64,000 nucleotides of DNA from assembly GCA_017307855.1 (NCBI GenBank), contig JAFKGD010000009.1, forward strand, positions 186,001-250,000, read 5' to 3'. This stretch comes from Burkholderiales bacterium (GTDB lineage Bacteria; Pseudomonadota; Gammaproteobacteria; Burkholderiales; Burkholderiaceae_C). Under the pieces are notes generated by a model, which was given only the letters and a program-made list of their open reading frames with translations, did not search any database and was not told where the DNA came from. Shown here in pieces: positions 27,051 through 36,281 of this stretch. Within the stretch, counting starts at the first letter, position 1. Every line of letters begins with the position of its first letter. The translations under genes and the position numbers were made by a program.

Positions 27051-27596
27051 TCACGCCGGCAGCTCGGCTTGGGCGAAAAGCGCGCCTGCTGCGTCCTTGC
27101 GCGAAACCAACGGCGCGCCTTGCAACGGCCAATGAATGGCCAGTTGCGGATCGCTCCAGGCGACGCAACGCTCATGTTCCGGCGCGTAGTAGTCGGTGGT
27201 CTTGTAGAGAAAATCGGCGCTCTCGCTCAGCACGAGAAAGCCGTGGGCCAAGCCCGGTGGCACCCACATCTGTAGCTGGTTATCCTCCGACAACTCGACC
27301 CCCGCCCATTGCCCGAACGTCGGCGATCCGCGGCGGATGTCGGCCACCACGTCCCACACGGCGCCACGCGTCACCCGCACCAACTTGCCCTGCGGCTGCT
27401 TCAATTGATAGTGCAACCCCCGCAGCACACCTTTGCCCGAACGCGAGTGGTTGTCCTGCACGAACTTCACGTCCAGACCGGTAGCCTCCTCGAAGGCCCG
27501 CTCGTTGTAGCTCTCGAGAAAGAACCCCCGCGCATCACCAAACACCTTCGGCTCGAGGATCAACACATCGGCGATGGCCGTCCGCGTGACCTTCAT
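27051..27596 (-). CDS. rmlC: dTDP-4-dehydrorhamnose 3,5-epimerase
   Basis: A 181-residue cupin epimerase. It has [20 protein letters not shown] near residue 18, [20 protein letters not shown] near 45 with the catalytic His, [17 protein letters not shown] near 73, and [13 protein letters not shown] near 115 before the [15 protein letters not shown] catalytic Tyr/Asp region. The ATG at 27596 overlaps the rmlA stop as ATGA. It acts in dTDP-L-rhamnose synthesis between RmlB and RmlD. Confidence 0.96.
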   Translation of the reverse strand: MKVTRTAIADVLILEPKVFGDARGFFLESYNERAFEEATGLDVKFVQDNHSRSGKGVLRGLHYQLKQPQGKLVRVTRGAVWDVVADIRRGSPTFGQWAGVELSEDNQLQMWVPPGLAHGFLVLSESADFLYKTTDYYAPEHERCVAWSDPQLAIHWPLQGAPLVSRKDAAGALFAQAELPA

Positions 27597-28480
27597 TCCC
27601 GCCCCCCATCCTGCAACAGCCGCAGCAGATACCGCCCATACCCATTCTTCGCCAACGGCTGCGCCAGCCGCTCCAGCTGCGCATCGTCGATGAACCCCGC
27701 CCGCCAGGCAATCTCCTCCGGACACGCGATCTTCAGCCCCTGCCGCCGCTCCAGCGTGGCGATGAACTGCCCCGCATCCAGCAGGCTGTCATGTGTGCCC
27801 GTATCGAGCCACGCGTAGCCGCGCTGCAGGATCTGCACGTTGAGCTCGCCGCGCTGCAGATAGGCCTGGTTGACGGCCGTGATTTCCAGTTCGCCGCGCG
27901 CGCTGGGCTGGATCGACCGCGCGATGTCGACCACCTGCGCGTCGTAAAAATACAGGCCGGTGACGGCGTAGCTGCTGCGCGGCTTCGCCGGTTTTTCCTC
28001 GATGCTGGTGGCGCGGCCTTCGGCATCGAACGCCACGACGCCGTAGCGCTCCGGATCCTGCACGTGGTAGGCGAACACGGTGGCGCCCTGCTGGCGTGCA
28101 TCGGCCTCGCACAGCAGGGTGGAGAAGTCGTTGCCATAGTAGATGTTGTCACCCAGCACCAGCGCGCTGGGCGCATCGCCGACGAAATCGGCGCCGATGA
28201 TGAAGGCCTGCGCCAGCCCGTCGGGGCTGGGCTGCACGGCGTACTGCAGGTGGATGCCCCATTGCGAGCCGTCGCCCAGCAGTTGCTGGAAGCGCGGCGT
28301 GTCCTGCGGCGTGCTGATGAGCAGGATGTCGCGGATGCCCGCCAGCATGAGTGTGGTGAGCGGGTAGTACACCATCGGCTTGTCGTACACCGGCAGCAGC
28401 TGCTTGCTGACGGCCAGCGTCGCCGGGTGCAGGCGGGTGCCGGAGCCGCCCGCGAGGATGATGCCTTTTCGTTGCGTCAT
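27593..28480 (-). CDS. rmlA: Glucose-1-phosphate thymidylyltransferase
   Basis: A 295-residue nucleotidyltransferase making dTDP-glucose. The start [22 protein letters not shown] is the dNTP-binding loop, followed by [22 protein letters not shown] near residue 110 and [20 protein letters not shown] near 163. Length is normal. The ATG at 28480 follows the rmlD stop after 33 bases. Its product serves rhamnose and the 3-amino-3,6-dideoxyhexose branch. Confidence 0.97.
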   Translation of the reverse strand: MTQRKGIILAGGSGTRLHPATLAVSKQLLPVYDKPMVYYPLTTLMLAGIRDILLISTPQDTPRFQQLLGDGSQWGIHLQYAVQPSPDGLAQAFIIGADFVGDAPSALVLGDNIYYGNDFSTLLCEADARQQGATVFAYHVQDPERYGVVAFDAEGRATSIEEKPAKPRSSYAVTGLYFYDAQVVDIARSIQPSARGELEITAVNQAYLQRGELNVQILQRGYAWLDTGTHDSLLDAGQFIATLERRQGLKIACPEEIAWRAGFIDDAQLERLAQPLAKNGYGRYLLRLLQDGGRE

Positions 28481-28513
28481 GAGGGAAAGAGGATACGCGT
28501 TGCCCGGCGCGTC

Positions 28514-29419
28514 TCAGGCGCTCGCGGCCAGTTCGGCCAGCAGGCGGTCGACGCCGTCCTGCCACGGCGGCAGCCGCAGGCCGAAGGCGCGCGCGAAACG
28601 GCCGGTGTCCAGGCGTGAATTGTTGGGACGGCAGGCGGCGGTGACGTATTCCGAGCTGGGCACCGCCACGACATCCGCAGGACCTGCCTTGAAGGGACCG
28701 AGCGAGGTCGGCGCGTGCTGCAGCACGTGGCAGGCGTAGTCGTGCCAGCTGATGTGCCCCGCCGCGGCCAGGTGATAGAGGCCGCCCAGTTCGGGCGCCT
28801 CGGCCAGGCGCACGAGCGCGTGGGCCGTCACGTCGGCGATCAGTTCCGCACCGGTGGGCGCGCCGATCTGGTCGCTGATCACGCGCAGTTCGTCGCGCTC
28901 ACGCGCCAGCCGCAGCATGGTCTTGATGAAATTGCCGCCGCGCATGCCGTAGACCCAGCTGGTGCGCAGGATCAGGTGGCGGCTGCAGTGCTGCCGGATC
29001 AGCTGCTCGCCTTCGAGCTTGGTGCGGCCATATACATTGAGCGGCGCGGGCTCGTCGTCTTCCGTCCAGGGCGTGGAGCCGCCGCCGTCGAAGACGTAGT
29101 CGGTGGAGTAGTGCACCAGCCAGGCGCCGAGTCGCTCGGCCTCGCGCGCCAGCAGGCCAGGCGCGATGGCGTTGAGGGCGTGGGCCTGGCCGGGCTCGGA
29201 TTCGGCGCGGTCGACTGCCGTGTAGGCGGCGGCATTGACGATCACCTGCGGTGCGACGTCGCGCACGGCGGCCGTCACCGATTCGAGGTGATGGAAGTCG
29301 CCCGCATGGCCGGGGCTGGCGGTGGACAGCGCCACGACCTCGCCCAGCGGCGCGAGGCTGCGCCTCAATTCCCAGCCGACCTGTCCGCTGGCACCGAAGA
29401 GCAGGATCTTCATGCCCAT
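28514..29419 (-). CDS. rmlD: dTDP-4-dehydrorhamnose reductase
   Basis: A 301-residue reductase for the final step to dTDP-L-rhamnose. LLFGASGQVGWELRRSL holds the NADPH loop, VNAAAYTAVDRAESEP is diagnostic of RmlD, and the catalytic Tyr-x3-Lys is in NVYGRTKLEGE. I chose the ATG at 29419 (MGMKILLFG) because a GAGGG ribosome-binding site lies about 6 bases before it; the ATG at 29413 is the alternative. The gene starts 7 bases after rmlB. Confidence 0.96.
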   Translation of the reverse strand: MGMKILLFGASGQVGWELRRSLAPLGEVVALSTASPGHAGDFHHLESVTAAVRDVAPQVIVNAAAYTAVDRAESEPGQAHALNAIAPGLLAREAERLGAWLVHYSTDYVFDGGGSTPWTEDDEPAPLNVYGRTKLEGEQLIRQHCSRHLILRTSWVYGMRGGNFIKTMLRLARERDELRVISDQIGAPTGAELIADVTAHALVRLAEAPELGGLYHLAAAGHISWHDYACHVLQHAPTSLGPFKAGPADVVAVPSSEYVTAACRPNNSRLDTGRFARAFGLRLPPWQDGVDRLLAELAASA

Positions 29420-29426
29420 CGATCCC

Positions 29427-30500
29427 TCATCCCGCCGCCGCGCCGGCGTACTGGCGCGCCACCCATTCCCGGTAGGCGCCGCTCTGCACGCGCGCCACCC
29501 AGTCGGCGTGGTCCAGGTACCAGCGCACCGTCTTGCGGATGCCGGTGTCGAAGGTCTCGGCCGGCGTCCAGCCCAGTTCGTCGCGCAGCCGCGTGGCGTC
29601 GATGGCATAGCGGCGATCATGGCCCGGCCGATCGGTCACGAAGGCGATCTGTGACGCATACGGCTGGCCGTCGGCGCGCGGCCGCCATTCGTCGAGCAGG
29701 CCGCACACGGTGTGCACGATCTCGAGATTGGTCTTCTCGTTCCAGCCGCCCACGTTGTAGGTCTCGCCGACGCGGCCGGCTTCCAGCACGCGCCGGATGG
29801 CGCTGCAGTGGTCGCCCACGTAGAGCCAGTCGCGCACCTGCCGCCCGTCGCCGTACACCGGCAGCGGCTTGCCGGCCAGCGCGTTGACGATCATGAGCGG
29901 AATCAGCTTCTCGGGAAAGTGATACGGCCCGTAGTTGTTGGAGCAGTTGGTGGTCACCACCGGCAGCCCGTGCGTGTGGTGCCATGCGCGCACCAGATGG
30001 TCGCTGGCCGCTTTGCTCGCCGAGTAGGGGCTGTTGGGTTCGTAGCGGTGCTGCTCGGTGAAGGCGGGCGCCTCGGGCGCGAGTGACCCATAGACCTCGT
30101 CGGTCGAGACATGCAGGAACCGGAAGGCGGCGCGCTCGTCGGCAGGCAGCGCGGCGTGATAGGCACGCACCGCCTCCAGCAGCCGGAAAGTGCCGACGAT
30201 GTTGGTCTGGATGAAATCCTCGGCGCCGTGGATGGAGCGGTCCACGTGCGACTCGGCCGCGAAGTTGACGACGGCACGCGGCCGGTGCTGGGCCAGCAGG
30301 CGGGCCAGCAATGCGCTGTCGCCGATGTCGCCCTGAACGAAGGTGTGGCGCGCGTCGCCCTGCAGGCCGGCCAGGTTCTCGAGATTGCCGGCATAGGTGA
30401 GTTTGTCCAGCGTGACCACCGGCTCGGCGCCGGGCTGCGCCAGCCAGTCGATGACGAAATTCGCGCCGATGAATCCGGCCCCTCCGCTCACCAGGATCAT
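29427..30500 (-). CDS. rmlB: dTDP-glucose 4,6-dehydratase
   Basis: A 357-residue extended short-chain dehydrogenase. It opens [16 protein letters not shown], then shows [36 protein letters not shown] with the catalytic Asp-Glu, and Tyr-x3-Lys in [13 protein letters not shown]. It makes dTDP-4-keto-6-deoxyglucose for both rhamnose and the FdtA/FdtB branch. It is the first gene of the 28-kb minus-strand glycan run; the control region in front of it is shared with the divergent TetR gene. Confidence 0.97.
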   Translation of the reverse strand: MILVSGGAGFIGANFVIDWLAQPGAEPVVTLDKLTYAGNLENLAGLQGDARHTFVQGDIGDSALLARLLAQHRPRAVVNFAAESHVDRSIHGAEDFIQTNIVGTFRLLEAVRAYHAALPADERAAFRFLHVSTDEVYGSLAPEAPAFTEQHRYEPNSPYSASKAASDHLVRAWHHTHGLPVVTTNCSNNYGPYHFPEKLIPLMIVNALAGKPLPVYGDGRQVRDWLYVGDHCSAIRRVLEAGRVGETYNVGGWNEKTNLEIVHTVCGLLDEWRPRADGQPYASQIAFVTDRPGHDRRYAIDATRLRDELGWTPAETFDTGIRKTVRWYLDHADWVARVQSGAYREWVARQYAGAAAG

Positions 30501-30693
30501 TCCTGTGTTTCCTTTTTGCCAATCATCCCCCTTGGCGGGGCCGCAGGATTATCTCACTGGCTCTTGCGACGACCTTCCTGTAGCCATCGCCAGATATTTA
30601 CGAATTGCGACAGACCTAGCGCCTTCCCTAATGGCCGCTCACCGGGCCTGACGTTAGATTGACTTGCACAAAAACCCGACCGGACAGCTCGCC
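30501..30693. promoter_or_regulatory. Divergent control region between rmlB and the TetR gene
   Basis: This 193-base gap must hold the main promoter of the glycan run. On the minus strand a GATAAT -10-like hexamer lies at 30548-30553, but no good -35 is seen 17 bases before it. On the plus strand TTAGAT at 30654-30659 is a possible -10 for the TetR gene, about 35 bases before its ATG. A GGAA-rich stretch close to rmlB (30508-30516 on the minus strand) is a plausible ribosome-binding site. No JUMPStart/ops element was found. Confidence 0.4.
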
Positions 30694-31341
30694 ATGGTGA
30701 AGAAGGCGCCCCGCCGCACTGCAGCACGCATTCTCGAAGTGGCCCGCGAGCAGTTCAACCGCTTTGGCGAGCCCAATGTGCCGGTAGCGCAGGTGGCGGC
30801 AGAGCTCGGCATCAGCCCGGGCAACCTCCACTACCACTACAAGGCAAAGGATGAGCTGGTGAACGCCCTGTTCGACAGCCACGCCGAAGCGCTGGGCGAG
30901 CTGCTGGCCGAAGCGCCCGACGTTCGCGACATGGCCAGCGCCGAATCCTTCCTGCGCGCGCTCTTCGGGCAGATCTGGTACGTGCGATTCCTCTACCGCG
31001 ATCTGGGCGACCTGCTCAGCCGCAACCGGCGCCTGGAAACCCGGCTGCAGCCGCTGCTGGCCGACGAGGCCCTGGCGCTGCGCCTGATGCTCGATCGCCT
31101 GCGGCGCGAGGGCGTTCTGTCGCTGCACGCCGAAGACATCGGCCTGGTGGCCGACAGCATGATGATGGTGCTGACCTTCTGGCCCAGCCACGAATACGTG
31201 CGCGCGCCACGCCAGGCGCTGGAGCCCGAAGCGGCCGGGCAGGCCCTCACGCGCGGCCTGAGGCAGGTGCTGCATCTGCTGGCGCCTTACCAGCGCGAGG
31301 GCGCGGCCACCGGCCCCACCGCCGAGGTGCTGGCGCCATGA
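30694..31341 (+). CDS. TetR/AcrR-family transcriptional regulator
   Basis: A 215-residue regulator. The N-terminal helix-turn-helix covers about residues 10-55 with RILEVAREQFNRFG and the recognition helix in ISPGNLHYHYKAKDEL. The C-terminal ligand domain (about 70-200) is helical, of the type found in proteobacterial TetR proteins. I prefer the ATG at 30694 over a TTG at 30664 because the family usually starts just before the first helix. Its stop overlaps the next gene as ATGA, so the two are coupled. It is divergent from rmlB; control of that run is possible but unproven. Confidence 0.9.
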   Translation: MVKKAPRRTAARILEVAREQFNRFGEPNVPVAQVAAELGISPGNLHYHYKAKDELVNALFDSHAEALGELLAEAPDVRDMASAESFLRALFGQIWYVRFLYRDLGDLLSRNRRLETRLQPLLADEALALRLMLDRLRREGVLSLHAEDIGLVADSMMMVLTFWPSHEYVRAPRQALEPEAAGQALTRGLRQVLHLLAPYQREGAATGPTAEVLAP

Positions 31342-32120
31342 CCCGCCGTCCACCGGCCCTGCCATCCGGGGCGGCGCTGCCCGCGCACGACGCCGCCTCG
31401 GTGCGCGAGCACTGGGAACGGCTGCACGCCTGCGACGCCCTGCCCTTGCCTACCGACGAGCGCCTGCTGGACGCCTGGACGCTCTACCACCAGGGTGACT
31501 TCCTGCAGGCTGCCGAAGCCGGCATCGCCATCGGCAACGCGCCCGGCCTGGCCGTGGCCAACAAGGCCATCGCCATCCACGCCACCTATCTCGAAGCGGA
31601 CGAGGCAGCGCGCCTGGCCCTGCTGATGGAAGTGGCCACCCGCGCCACCGAACTCACCACACGCGCACCCGACGACCCCTGCGCCTGGTACTGGCAGGCC
31701 TATGCGCTGGGGCGCTACAGCCAGGGGATCAGCATCGCACGCGCGCTGGCGCAGGGCATGGCGCCCCGCGTGCGCGCCGCGCTGGAGAAGACCTTGCTGC
31801 TGCAGCCTCGCCATGCCGACGCCCACCTCGCGCTGGGCATGTTCCATGCCGAGGTGATCGACAAGGTGGGCGCGCTCATCGGTGGCATGACCTACGGCGC
31901 GCGCAAGGACCAGGGCCTGCGGCTGCTGGCCGAGGGCCTGCGGCTGAACCCCCATTCCATCATCGGCCGCATCGAATACGCCAACGGCCTGGTGATGCTC
32001 GAGGGCGAGGACCGCGTGCCCGAGGCCACGCGCCTGTATGAGCAGGCCGCCACCAGCACCCCGCTGGACGCCACGGAGTGGCTGGAGGTCGCACTCGCCC
32101 GTGCAGAACTGGAAGATTGA
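31338..32120 (+). CDS. TPR-like protein of unknown function
   Basis: A 260-residue, alanine-rich helical protein. It has no signal peptide and no membrane helix. Helix pairs around residues 45-80, 125-160 and 215-255 (for example HQGDFLQAAEAGIAIG, ALEKTLLLQPRHADAHLALG, EATRLYEQA) look like degenerate tetratricopeptide repeats. It starts in an ATGA overlap with the TetR gene and likely works with it. I know no defined function for it. Confidence 0.75.
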   Translation: MTRRPPALPSGAALPAHDAASVREHWERLHACDALPLPTDERLLDAWTLYHQGDFLQAAEAGIAIGNAPGLAVANKAIAIHATYLEADEAARLALLMEVATRATELTTRAPDDPCAWYWQAYALGRYSQGISIARALAQGMAPRVRAALEKTLLLQPRHADAHLALGMFHAEVIDKVGALIGGMTYGARKDQGLRLLAEGLRLNPHSIIGRIEYANGLVMLEGEDRVPEATRLYEQAATSTPLDATEWLEVALARAELED

Positions 32121-32146
32121 CTACACGCCGCCGCTGGCGCGCACGG

Positions 32147-32152
32147 TAGAAC
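32147..32152 (+). promoter_or_regulatory. Putative -10 hexamer at leaderless spacing before the MgtC-like gene
   Basis: TAGAAC ends 7 bases before the ATG at 32160, so transcription would begin at or right beside the start codon. There is no purine-rich ribosome-binding site between. No clear -35 was found. See the finding on leaderless starts. Confidence 0.4.
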
Positions 32153-32159
32153 CGCCCGC

Positions 32160-32741
32160 ATGTCCTGGCAGCAGCAAATCACCGACACGCTGGCGTCCGA
32201 GTTCTCGGACGTGCCCGATCTGGCCCAGGTCACGCGCATCGTCGTGCGACTGGGGCTGGCGGCGCTGCTGGGCGGCTTGCTGGGTTGGGAACGCGAGCAC
32301 AAGGGCAAGGCCGCCGGCGTGCGCACCCACATGCTCGTTGCCATGGGCGCGGCGATTTTCGTGCTGGTGCCGCAGCAGGCCGGCATCCTCCCGGCCGACA
32401 TGAGCCGCGTGATCCAGGGCGTGGTGGCCGGTATCGGCTTCCTGTGCGCCGGCACCATCCTCAAGGGCCGGGACGAAGAACACGTCCGCGGGCTGACCAC
32501 GGCGGCCGGCGTCTGGCTCACCGCGGCCATCGGCATCGGCTGCGGCCTGGGGCGGGAAGTCACGGCCATCCTGTCCACCGCGCTCGCGCTGCTGGTGCTG
32601 GCGGTGGTGCCGCTGTTCGTCAAGGACGAGCGCAAGCCGCGCGACGACATCGGCAAGACCGGCGGCGGCGCGGCCAGCGACATGTCCAACCCAGAAAGCA
32701 GCGACCCTTCGGACACGGCCGCAGCGCAGCCTCGCGTCTGA
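32160..32741 (+). CDS. MgtC/SapB-family membrane protein
   Basis: A 193-residue inner-membrane protein. Four or five hydrophobic helices lie between residues 25 and 155. The N-terminal family signature is present as GLLGWEREHKGKAAGVRTHMLV, with the conserved Glu-Arg-Glu and Arg-Thr. GIGFLCAGTIL and GLTTAAGVWLTAAIGIGCG are also typical. Some members affect magnesium adaptation and virulence, others are uncharacterised. The C-terminal 40 residues are polar and low-complexity. Only the short form, without the C-terminal ACT-like domain of Salmonella MgtC, is present. Confidence 0.92.
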   Translation: MSWQQQITDTLASEFSDVPDLAQVTRIVVRLGLAALLGGLLGWEREHKGKAAGVRTHMLVAMGAAIFVLVPQQAGILPADMSRVIQGVVAGIGFLCAGTILKGRDEEHVRGLTTAAGVWLTAAIGIGCGLGREVTAILSTALALLVLAVVPLFVKDERKPRDDIGKTGGGAASDMSNPESSDPSDTAAAQPRV

Positions 32742-32838
32742 GCCCTGCGCCGCTGCATCGCATCAATCGCCGCGCCATCCGGCATCAATCGCGCCCGGCC
32801 GGCGCACTAGCATCGGCGGTTTCCATCCCGGGGGTCCC

Positions 32839-33522
32839 ATGCTCAAGCTCTACATCGGCAACAAGAACTACTCGTCATGGTCCATGCGGCCCTGGGTGCT
32901 GCTGCGGCAGGCCGGGATCGCGTTCGAGGAGGTCATGGTGCGCTTCGACTCGTTCGATGCCGACTCGGCTTTCAAGCAGACGCTTGGCGCCATCTCGCCC
33001 GTGGGCAAGGTGCCGGTGCTGGTGGACGGCGATCTGGCCGTGTGGGATACGCTGGCCATCGCCGAGTACGTAGCCGAGACCCATCCGCAGGTCGGGCTGT
33101 GGCCAGACGACCGCATCGACCGCGCCCGTGCGCGCAGCCTCTGCGCCGAGATGCATTCGGGCTTTTCCGCACTGCGCCAGCACTGCGGCATGAACATCGA
33201 GGCACGACTGCCCGATATCGGCGCCCTCATCTGGCGCGACCAGCCTGCCGTGCGCGCCGACGTGGCCCGGATCGAGCAGATGTGGACGGCGCTGCTGCAG
33301 GCCCATGGCGGGCCGATGCTGTTCGGCCGCTTCACCATCGCAGACGCCTTCTTCGCGCCGGTGTGCACGCGCATCCGCACGTATGGCCTGCCGGTGAGTG
33401 CGCCGGTGGCGGCCTATGTGGACGCCGTGCTCGCCCTGCCCGGCGTGCGCGCGTGGATCGACGACGCACTGGCCGAGCACGACTTCGTGGTGTTCGACGA
33501 GCCTTATCGGACCAAGCCGTGA
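32839..33522 (+). CDS. Glutathione S-transferase family protein
   Basis: A 227-residue cytosolic GST. The thioredoxin-like domain begins LKLYIGNKNYSSWSMRPWVLL, with Ser11-type candidates for the catalytic residue, and has GKVPVLVDGDLAVWDTLAI near 56 where the cis-Pro and glutathione-binding segment lie. The alpha-helical domain carries FGRFTIADAFFAPVC, the N-capping motif. It belongs to the subgroup sometimes annotated YfcF. Start at the ATG 32839 after a GGGGG tract. It ends base-to-base with the convergent nitroreductase gene. Confidence 0.92.
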   Translation: MLKLYIGNKNYSSWSMRPWVLLRQAGIAFEEVMVRFDSFDADSAFKQTLGAISPVGKVPVLVDGDLAVWDTLAIAEYVAETHPQVGLWPDDRIDRARARSLCAEMHSGFSALRQHCGMNIEARLPDIGALIWRDQPAVRADVARIEQMWTALLQAHGGPMLFGRFTIADAFFAPVCTRIRTYGLPVSAPVAAYVDAVLALPGVRAWIDDALAEHDFVVFDEPYRTKP

Positions 33523-34149
33523 TCAGGCGCCGCTGAAGCGCCCGGCCGACACGCTGTCGGCCAGCGGGCGGCGCTGCGACGGCAGTTCGCGCGGCTGCAG
33601 GGCCATGGGCAGCAGGTCTACCGTCCCCTGGCGCCCCAGCGCCACCACCGCTTCGATGTTGAAGGCCAGCGGCACGCCCAGCAGCGCACGCAGGCGTTCT
33701 GCATCGAATCCAGCCATGGCGTGCGCGGCCCAGCCACTCAGGTGCGCCTGCAGCGCCATGAAGCCCCAGGCGCACCCGGCATCGAACGAATGGGTGCGCG
33801 AGACGCTGGCCTCGCCGCTGGGGGCCACGATGTAGCGCGACGACAGCACCACCACCAGCGCGGCCGCGCGCTTCGCCCAGCGCTGGTTGGTGTCATTGAG
33901 CACGCCCAGATAGCCGCCCCAGTGCGCATCGCCACGCAGCGCATAGCAGAAGCGCCAGGGCTGCGCATTGCTGGCCGAGGGGGCCCAGCGCGCCGCCTCG
34001 AGAACGCCCAGCACGTCGGCCTCGGTCATGGCCTCGTCGGTGAAGGCGCGCGGCGACCAGCGGTCGATGAACTGCACGGCCACGGGAAAATCGGCACGGC
34101 GCGAACGCGCGCCGGCCAGCACGCCCTGGGTGGGGGGGATCGATGACAT
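33523..34149 (-). CDS. Nitroreductase-family flavoprotein
   Basis: A 208-residue FMN-dependent oxidoreductase. The N-terminal FMN motif appears as [32 protein letters not shown] with its conserved Arg and Ser. NTQRW-like dimer segment and [16 protein letters not shown] follow in the second half. The ATG at 34149 has an AGGAG ribosome-binding site 7 bases upstream. Substrate not known. It is divergent from cca; the 73-base gap has arms of an 8-base inverted repeat (34151-34158 and 34196-34203). Confidence 0.9.
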   Translation of the reverse strand: MSSIPPTQGVLAGARSRRADFPVAVQFIDRWSPRAFTDEAMTEADVLGVLEAARWAPSASNAQPWRFCYALRGDAHWGGYLGVLNDTNQRWAKRAAALVVVLSSRYIVAPSGEASVSRTHSFDAGCAWGFMALQAHLSGWAAHAMAGFDAERLRALLGVPLAFNIEAVVALGRQGTVDLLPMALQPRELPSQRRPLADSVSAGRFSGA

Positions 34150-34210
34150 CGCAGCTCCTGTGATGGCGGGCGGAAAGGCGCAGCATAGCCGCCCGGGAGC
34201 TGCCCGCGCC

Positions 34211-34216
34211 TACACT
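34211..34216 (+). promoter_or_regulatory. Putative -10 hexamer at leaderless spacing before cca
   Basis: TACACT ends 6 bases before the ATG of cca at 34223, and the bases between are pyrimidine-rich with no ribosome-binding site. Transcription would begin at about the start codon. Confidence 0.42.
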
Positions 34217-34222
34217 CGCCCC

Positions 34223-35485
34223 ATGCAGATCTACAAGGTGGGCGGCGCCGTGCGCGACGCCCTGCTCGGCCTTCCGGTGCGCGACCACGACTGGGTGGTC
34301 GTCGGTGCCACGCCCGAGGCGATGACGGCGCAGGGCTTCCTGCCTGTCGGCCGCGATTTCCCCGTATTTCTGCACCCCGAGACACACGAGGAATACGCGC
34401 TGGCGCGCACCGAACGCAAGACGGCGCGCGGCTATCACGGCTTTGCTTTCCAGGCCTCGCCCGAGGTCACGCTGGAGGAAGACCTCGCGCGGCGCGACCT
34501 CACCATCAATGCGATGGCGCAGCCACTGGGAGCGGCCGGCCTGGAGGGCATCGTCGATCCGTGGAACGGCCGCGCCGATCTGGCCGCCGGCGTGCTGCGC
34601 CATGTCACGCCGGCTTTCGGCGAGGACCCGGTGCGCATCCTGCGCGTGGCGCGTTTCGCCTCGCGCTTCTCCAGCTTCTCGGTGGCGCCCGAGACCCTTT
34701 CGCTGATGCGGCAGATGGTGGCCGATGGCGAGGTGGATGCCCTGGTGCCCGAGCGCGTGTGGCAGGAGCTGGCGCGCGGCCTGATGGAGGAGCATCCCTC
34801 GCGCATGATCGAAGTGCTGCGCGAATGCGGCGCGCTCGCGCGTCTGCTGCCCGAAGTCGACCGGCTGTTCGGCGTTCCGCAGCGTGCCGAGCACCATCCC
34901 GAAGTCGATACAGGCGCGCACCTGCTGCTGGTGCTGGACATGGCTGCACGGCTGCAGGCCCCGCTCGACGTGCGCTTCGCCTGCCTGGCGCACGACCTGG
35001 GCAAAGGCACGACGCCGCCCGACGTGCTGCCGCGCCACATCGGGCATGAGCAACGCAGCGCACGGCTGATGCGTGCGGTGGCCGAACGCCTGCGCGTGCC
35101 TTCCGACTGCCGCGACCTGGCCGACGTCGTGGCGCGCGAGCACGGCAACATCCACGCCAGCGGCACGCTCGGCCCGGCCGCCGTCCTGCGCCTGCTGGAG
35201 CGCTGCGACGCCTTGCGCAAGCCCGGGCGCTTCGAGCGTGCGTTGCTGGCCTGCGAGTGCGACGCGCGCGGCCGTCTGGGCCTGCAGGACCGCCCGTATC
35301 CACAGCGCGATCGGCTGGCCGCCGCGCTGGCCGCGGTGCAATCTGTCACAACTTCCGGCATTGCCGGCGAGGCCATTGCGGCCGGTTTGTCCGGGCCGGC
35401 CGTGGGCAAGCGCATTCAGGAGGCCCGACTGCAGGCTTTGCAAAACCGTAAGGAAATATTTCAGAACCCGGGTCTGGCGGAATGA
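34223..35485 (+). CDS. cca: CCA tRNA nucleotidyltransferase with HD domain
   Basis: A 420-residue class II enzyme that builds or repairs the CCA 3' end of tRNA. The head domain has [23 protein letters not shown] with the catalytic acidic pair in RDHDW, then [14 protein letters not shown] and [27 protein letters not shown] is the neck. The C-terminal part has the HD phosphohydrolase motif in CLAHDLGKG near residue 259, as in E. coli-type enzymes. The start is the ATG at 34223; the frame is open further upstream but lacks family residues there. Confidence 0.96.
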   Translation: MQIYKVGGAVRDALLGLPVRDHDWVVVGATPEAMTAQGFLPVGRDFPVFLHPETHEEYALARTERKTARGYHGFAFQASPEVTLEEDLARRDLTINAMAQPLGAAGLEGIVDPWNGRADLAAGVLRHVTPAFGEDPVRILRVARFASRFSSFSVAPETLSLMRQMVADGEVDALVPERVWQELARGLMEEHPSRMIEVLRECGALARLLPEVDRLFGVPQRAEHHPEVDTGAHLLLVLDMAARLQAPLDVRFACLAHDLGKGTTPPDVLPRHIGHEQRSARLMRAVAERLRVPSDCRDLADVVAREHGNIHASGTLGPAAVLRLLERCDALRKPGRFERALLACECDARGRLGLQDRPYPQRDRLAAALAAVQSVTTSGIAGEAIAAGLSGPAVGKRIQEARLQALQNRKEIFQNPGLAE

Positions 35486-35507
35486 GTCTGGTAAGGTTTC
35501 CGCAAAC

Positions 35508-36281
35508 ATGCAGCCCCTGCCTCTCCTGACACCCGAGCACGCGCTCTTTCTCGATTTCGACGGCACGCTGGCCGATATCGCCCCACACCCGGACGCCGTC
35601 CGTGTCCCGACCGGACTGGTGCCCACCCTCTCCGTGCTGCAGGCCCAGCTGGGCGGCGCACTGGCCATCCTCACCGGCCGTCGCGAGTCCGACGTCGATG
35701 CGTTCCTCGGTCCGCTACGCCTGCCCGTGGCCAGCGAGCACGGCGCCTGCTGGCGCTTGCCCGATGGCACGCACCCCGAAGTGCCCGCACCCGATCTGAC
35801 CGGCGTGCGCACGGCGGCCGAGCAACTGGCCGCTGCCCATCCGGGGCTGCTGGTGGAACACAAGCGTGCCACCGTGGCCCTGCACTACCGCCACGCCCAG
35901 CACCTCGAGTCTCTCTGCCTGGAAACCATGGCCGCCGCGGCCGGCGCCACCGAAGGCGTCGAGCTCATGCACGGCAAGTGCGTGGTCGAGGTCAAGCCCG
36001 AGGGTGTCAACAAAGGCCGCGCACTGGCCGGCTTCATGGCATTCGAGCCTTTCCGGGGCCGCGTGCCCGTGTTCGCGGGCGACGACGTGACCGACGAGGC
36101 CGGATTCGTCGCTGCCCAGTCACTGGGTGGCCGTGGCATCAAGATCGGGGAAGGCCCCACCCAGGCCCTGCACCGGTGCCTGTCGCCCGCCACTTTCCGG
36201 GGCTGGCTCGCCGCTGCGCGCACCGCCCTGCCGCCCGTTCCGCCCTTGCCACCCAACGCCACCTGGGGACACACAGCATGA
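35508..36281 (+). CDS. otsB: Trehalose-6-phosphate phosphatase
   Basis: A 257-residue HAD-superfamily phosphatase. It starts with the nucleophile motif FLDFDGTLADIAPHPDAV, has LAILTGRRESDVDAF near 60, the Lys-containing GVNKGRALAGF and the late acidic motif VFAGDDVTDEAGF. It removes phosphate from the OtsA product. It begins 22 bases after cca and ends in an ATGA overlap with the GH15 gene. A TAAGGT -10-like hexamer at 35492-35497 could give it its own promoter. Trehalose is likely an osmoprotectant here. Confidence 0.95.
   Translation: MQPLPLLTPEHALFLDFDGTLADIAPHPDAVRVPTGLVPTLSVLQAQLGGALAILTGRRESDVDAFLGPLRLPVASEHGACWRLPDGTHPEVPAPDLTGVRTAAEQLAAAHPGLLVEHKRATVALHYRHAQHLESLCLETMAAAAGATEGVELMHGKCVVEVKPEGVNKGRALAGFMAFEPFRGRVPVFAGDDVTDEAGFVAAQSLGGRGIKIGEGPTQALHRCLSPATFRGWLAAARTALPPVPPLPPNATWGHTA

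Noticed and set aside
30560-30590. Possible JUMPStart/ops element before rmlB (CTGGCGATGGCTACAGG on the minus strand)
   Set aside because: It resembles GGCGGTAG only loosely and lacks the ops core, so RfaH-type control is not supported.
34151-34203. Inverted repeat GCAGCTCC/GGAGCTGC between the nitroreductase and cca genes
   Set aside because: The 37-base centre is long and one arm is simply the nitroreductase ribosome-binding region; chance is likely.
33893-35872. A 659-codon minus-strand frame opposite cca
   Set aside because: cca motifs are clear on the plus strand; this frame is a composition artefact.
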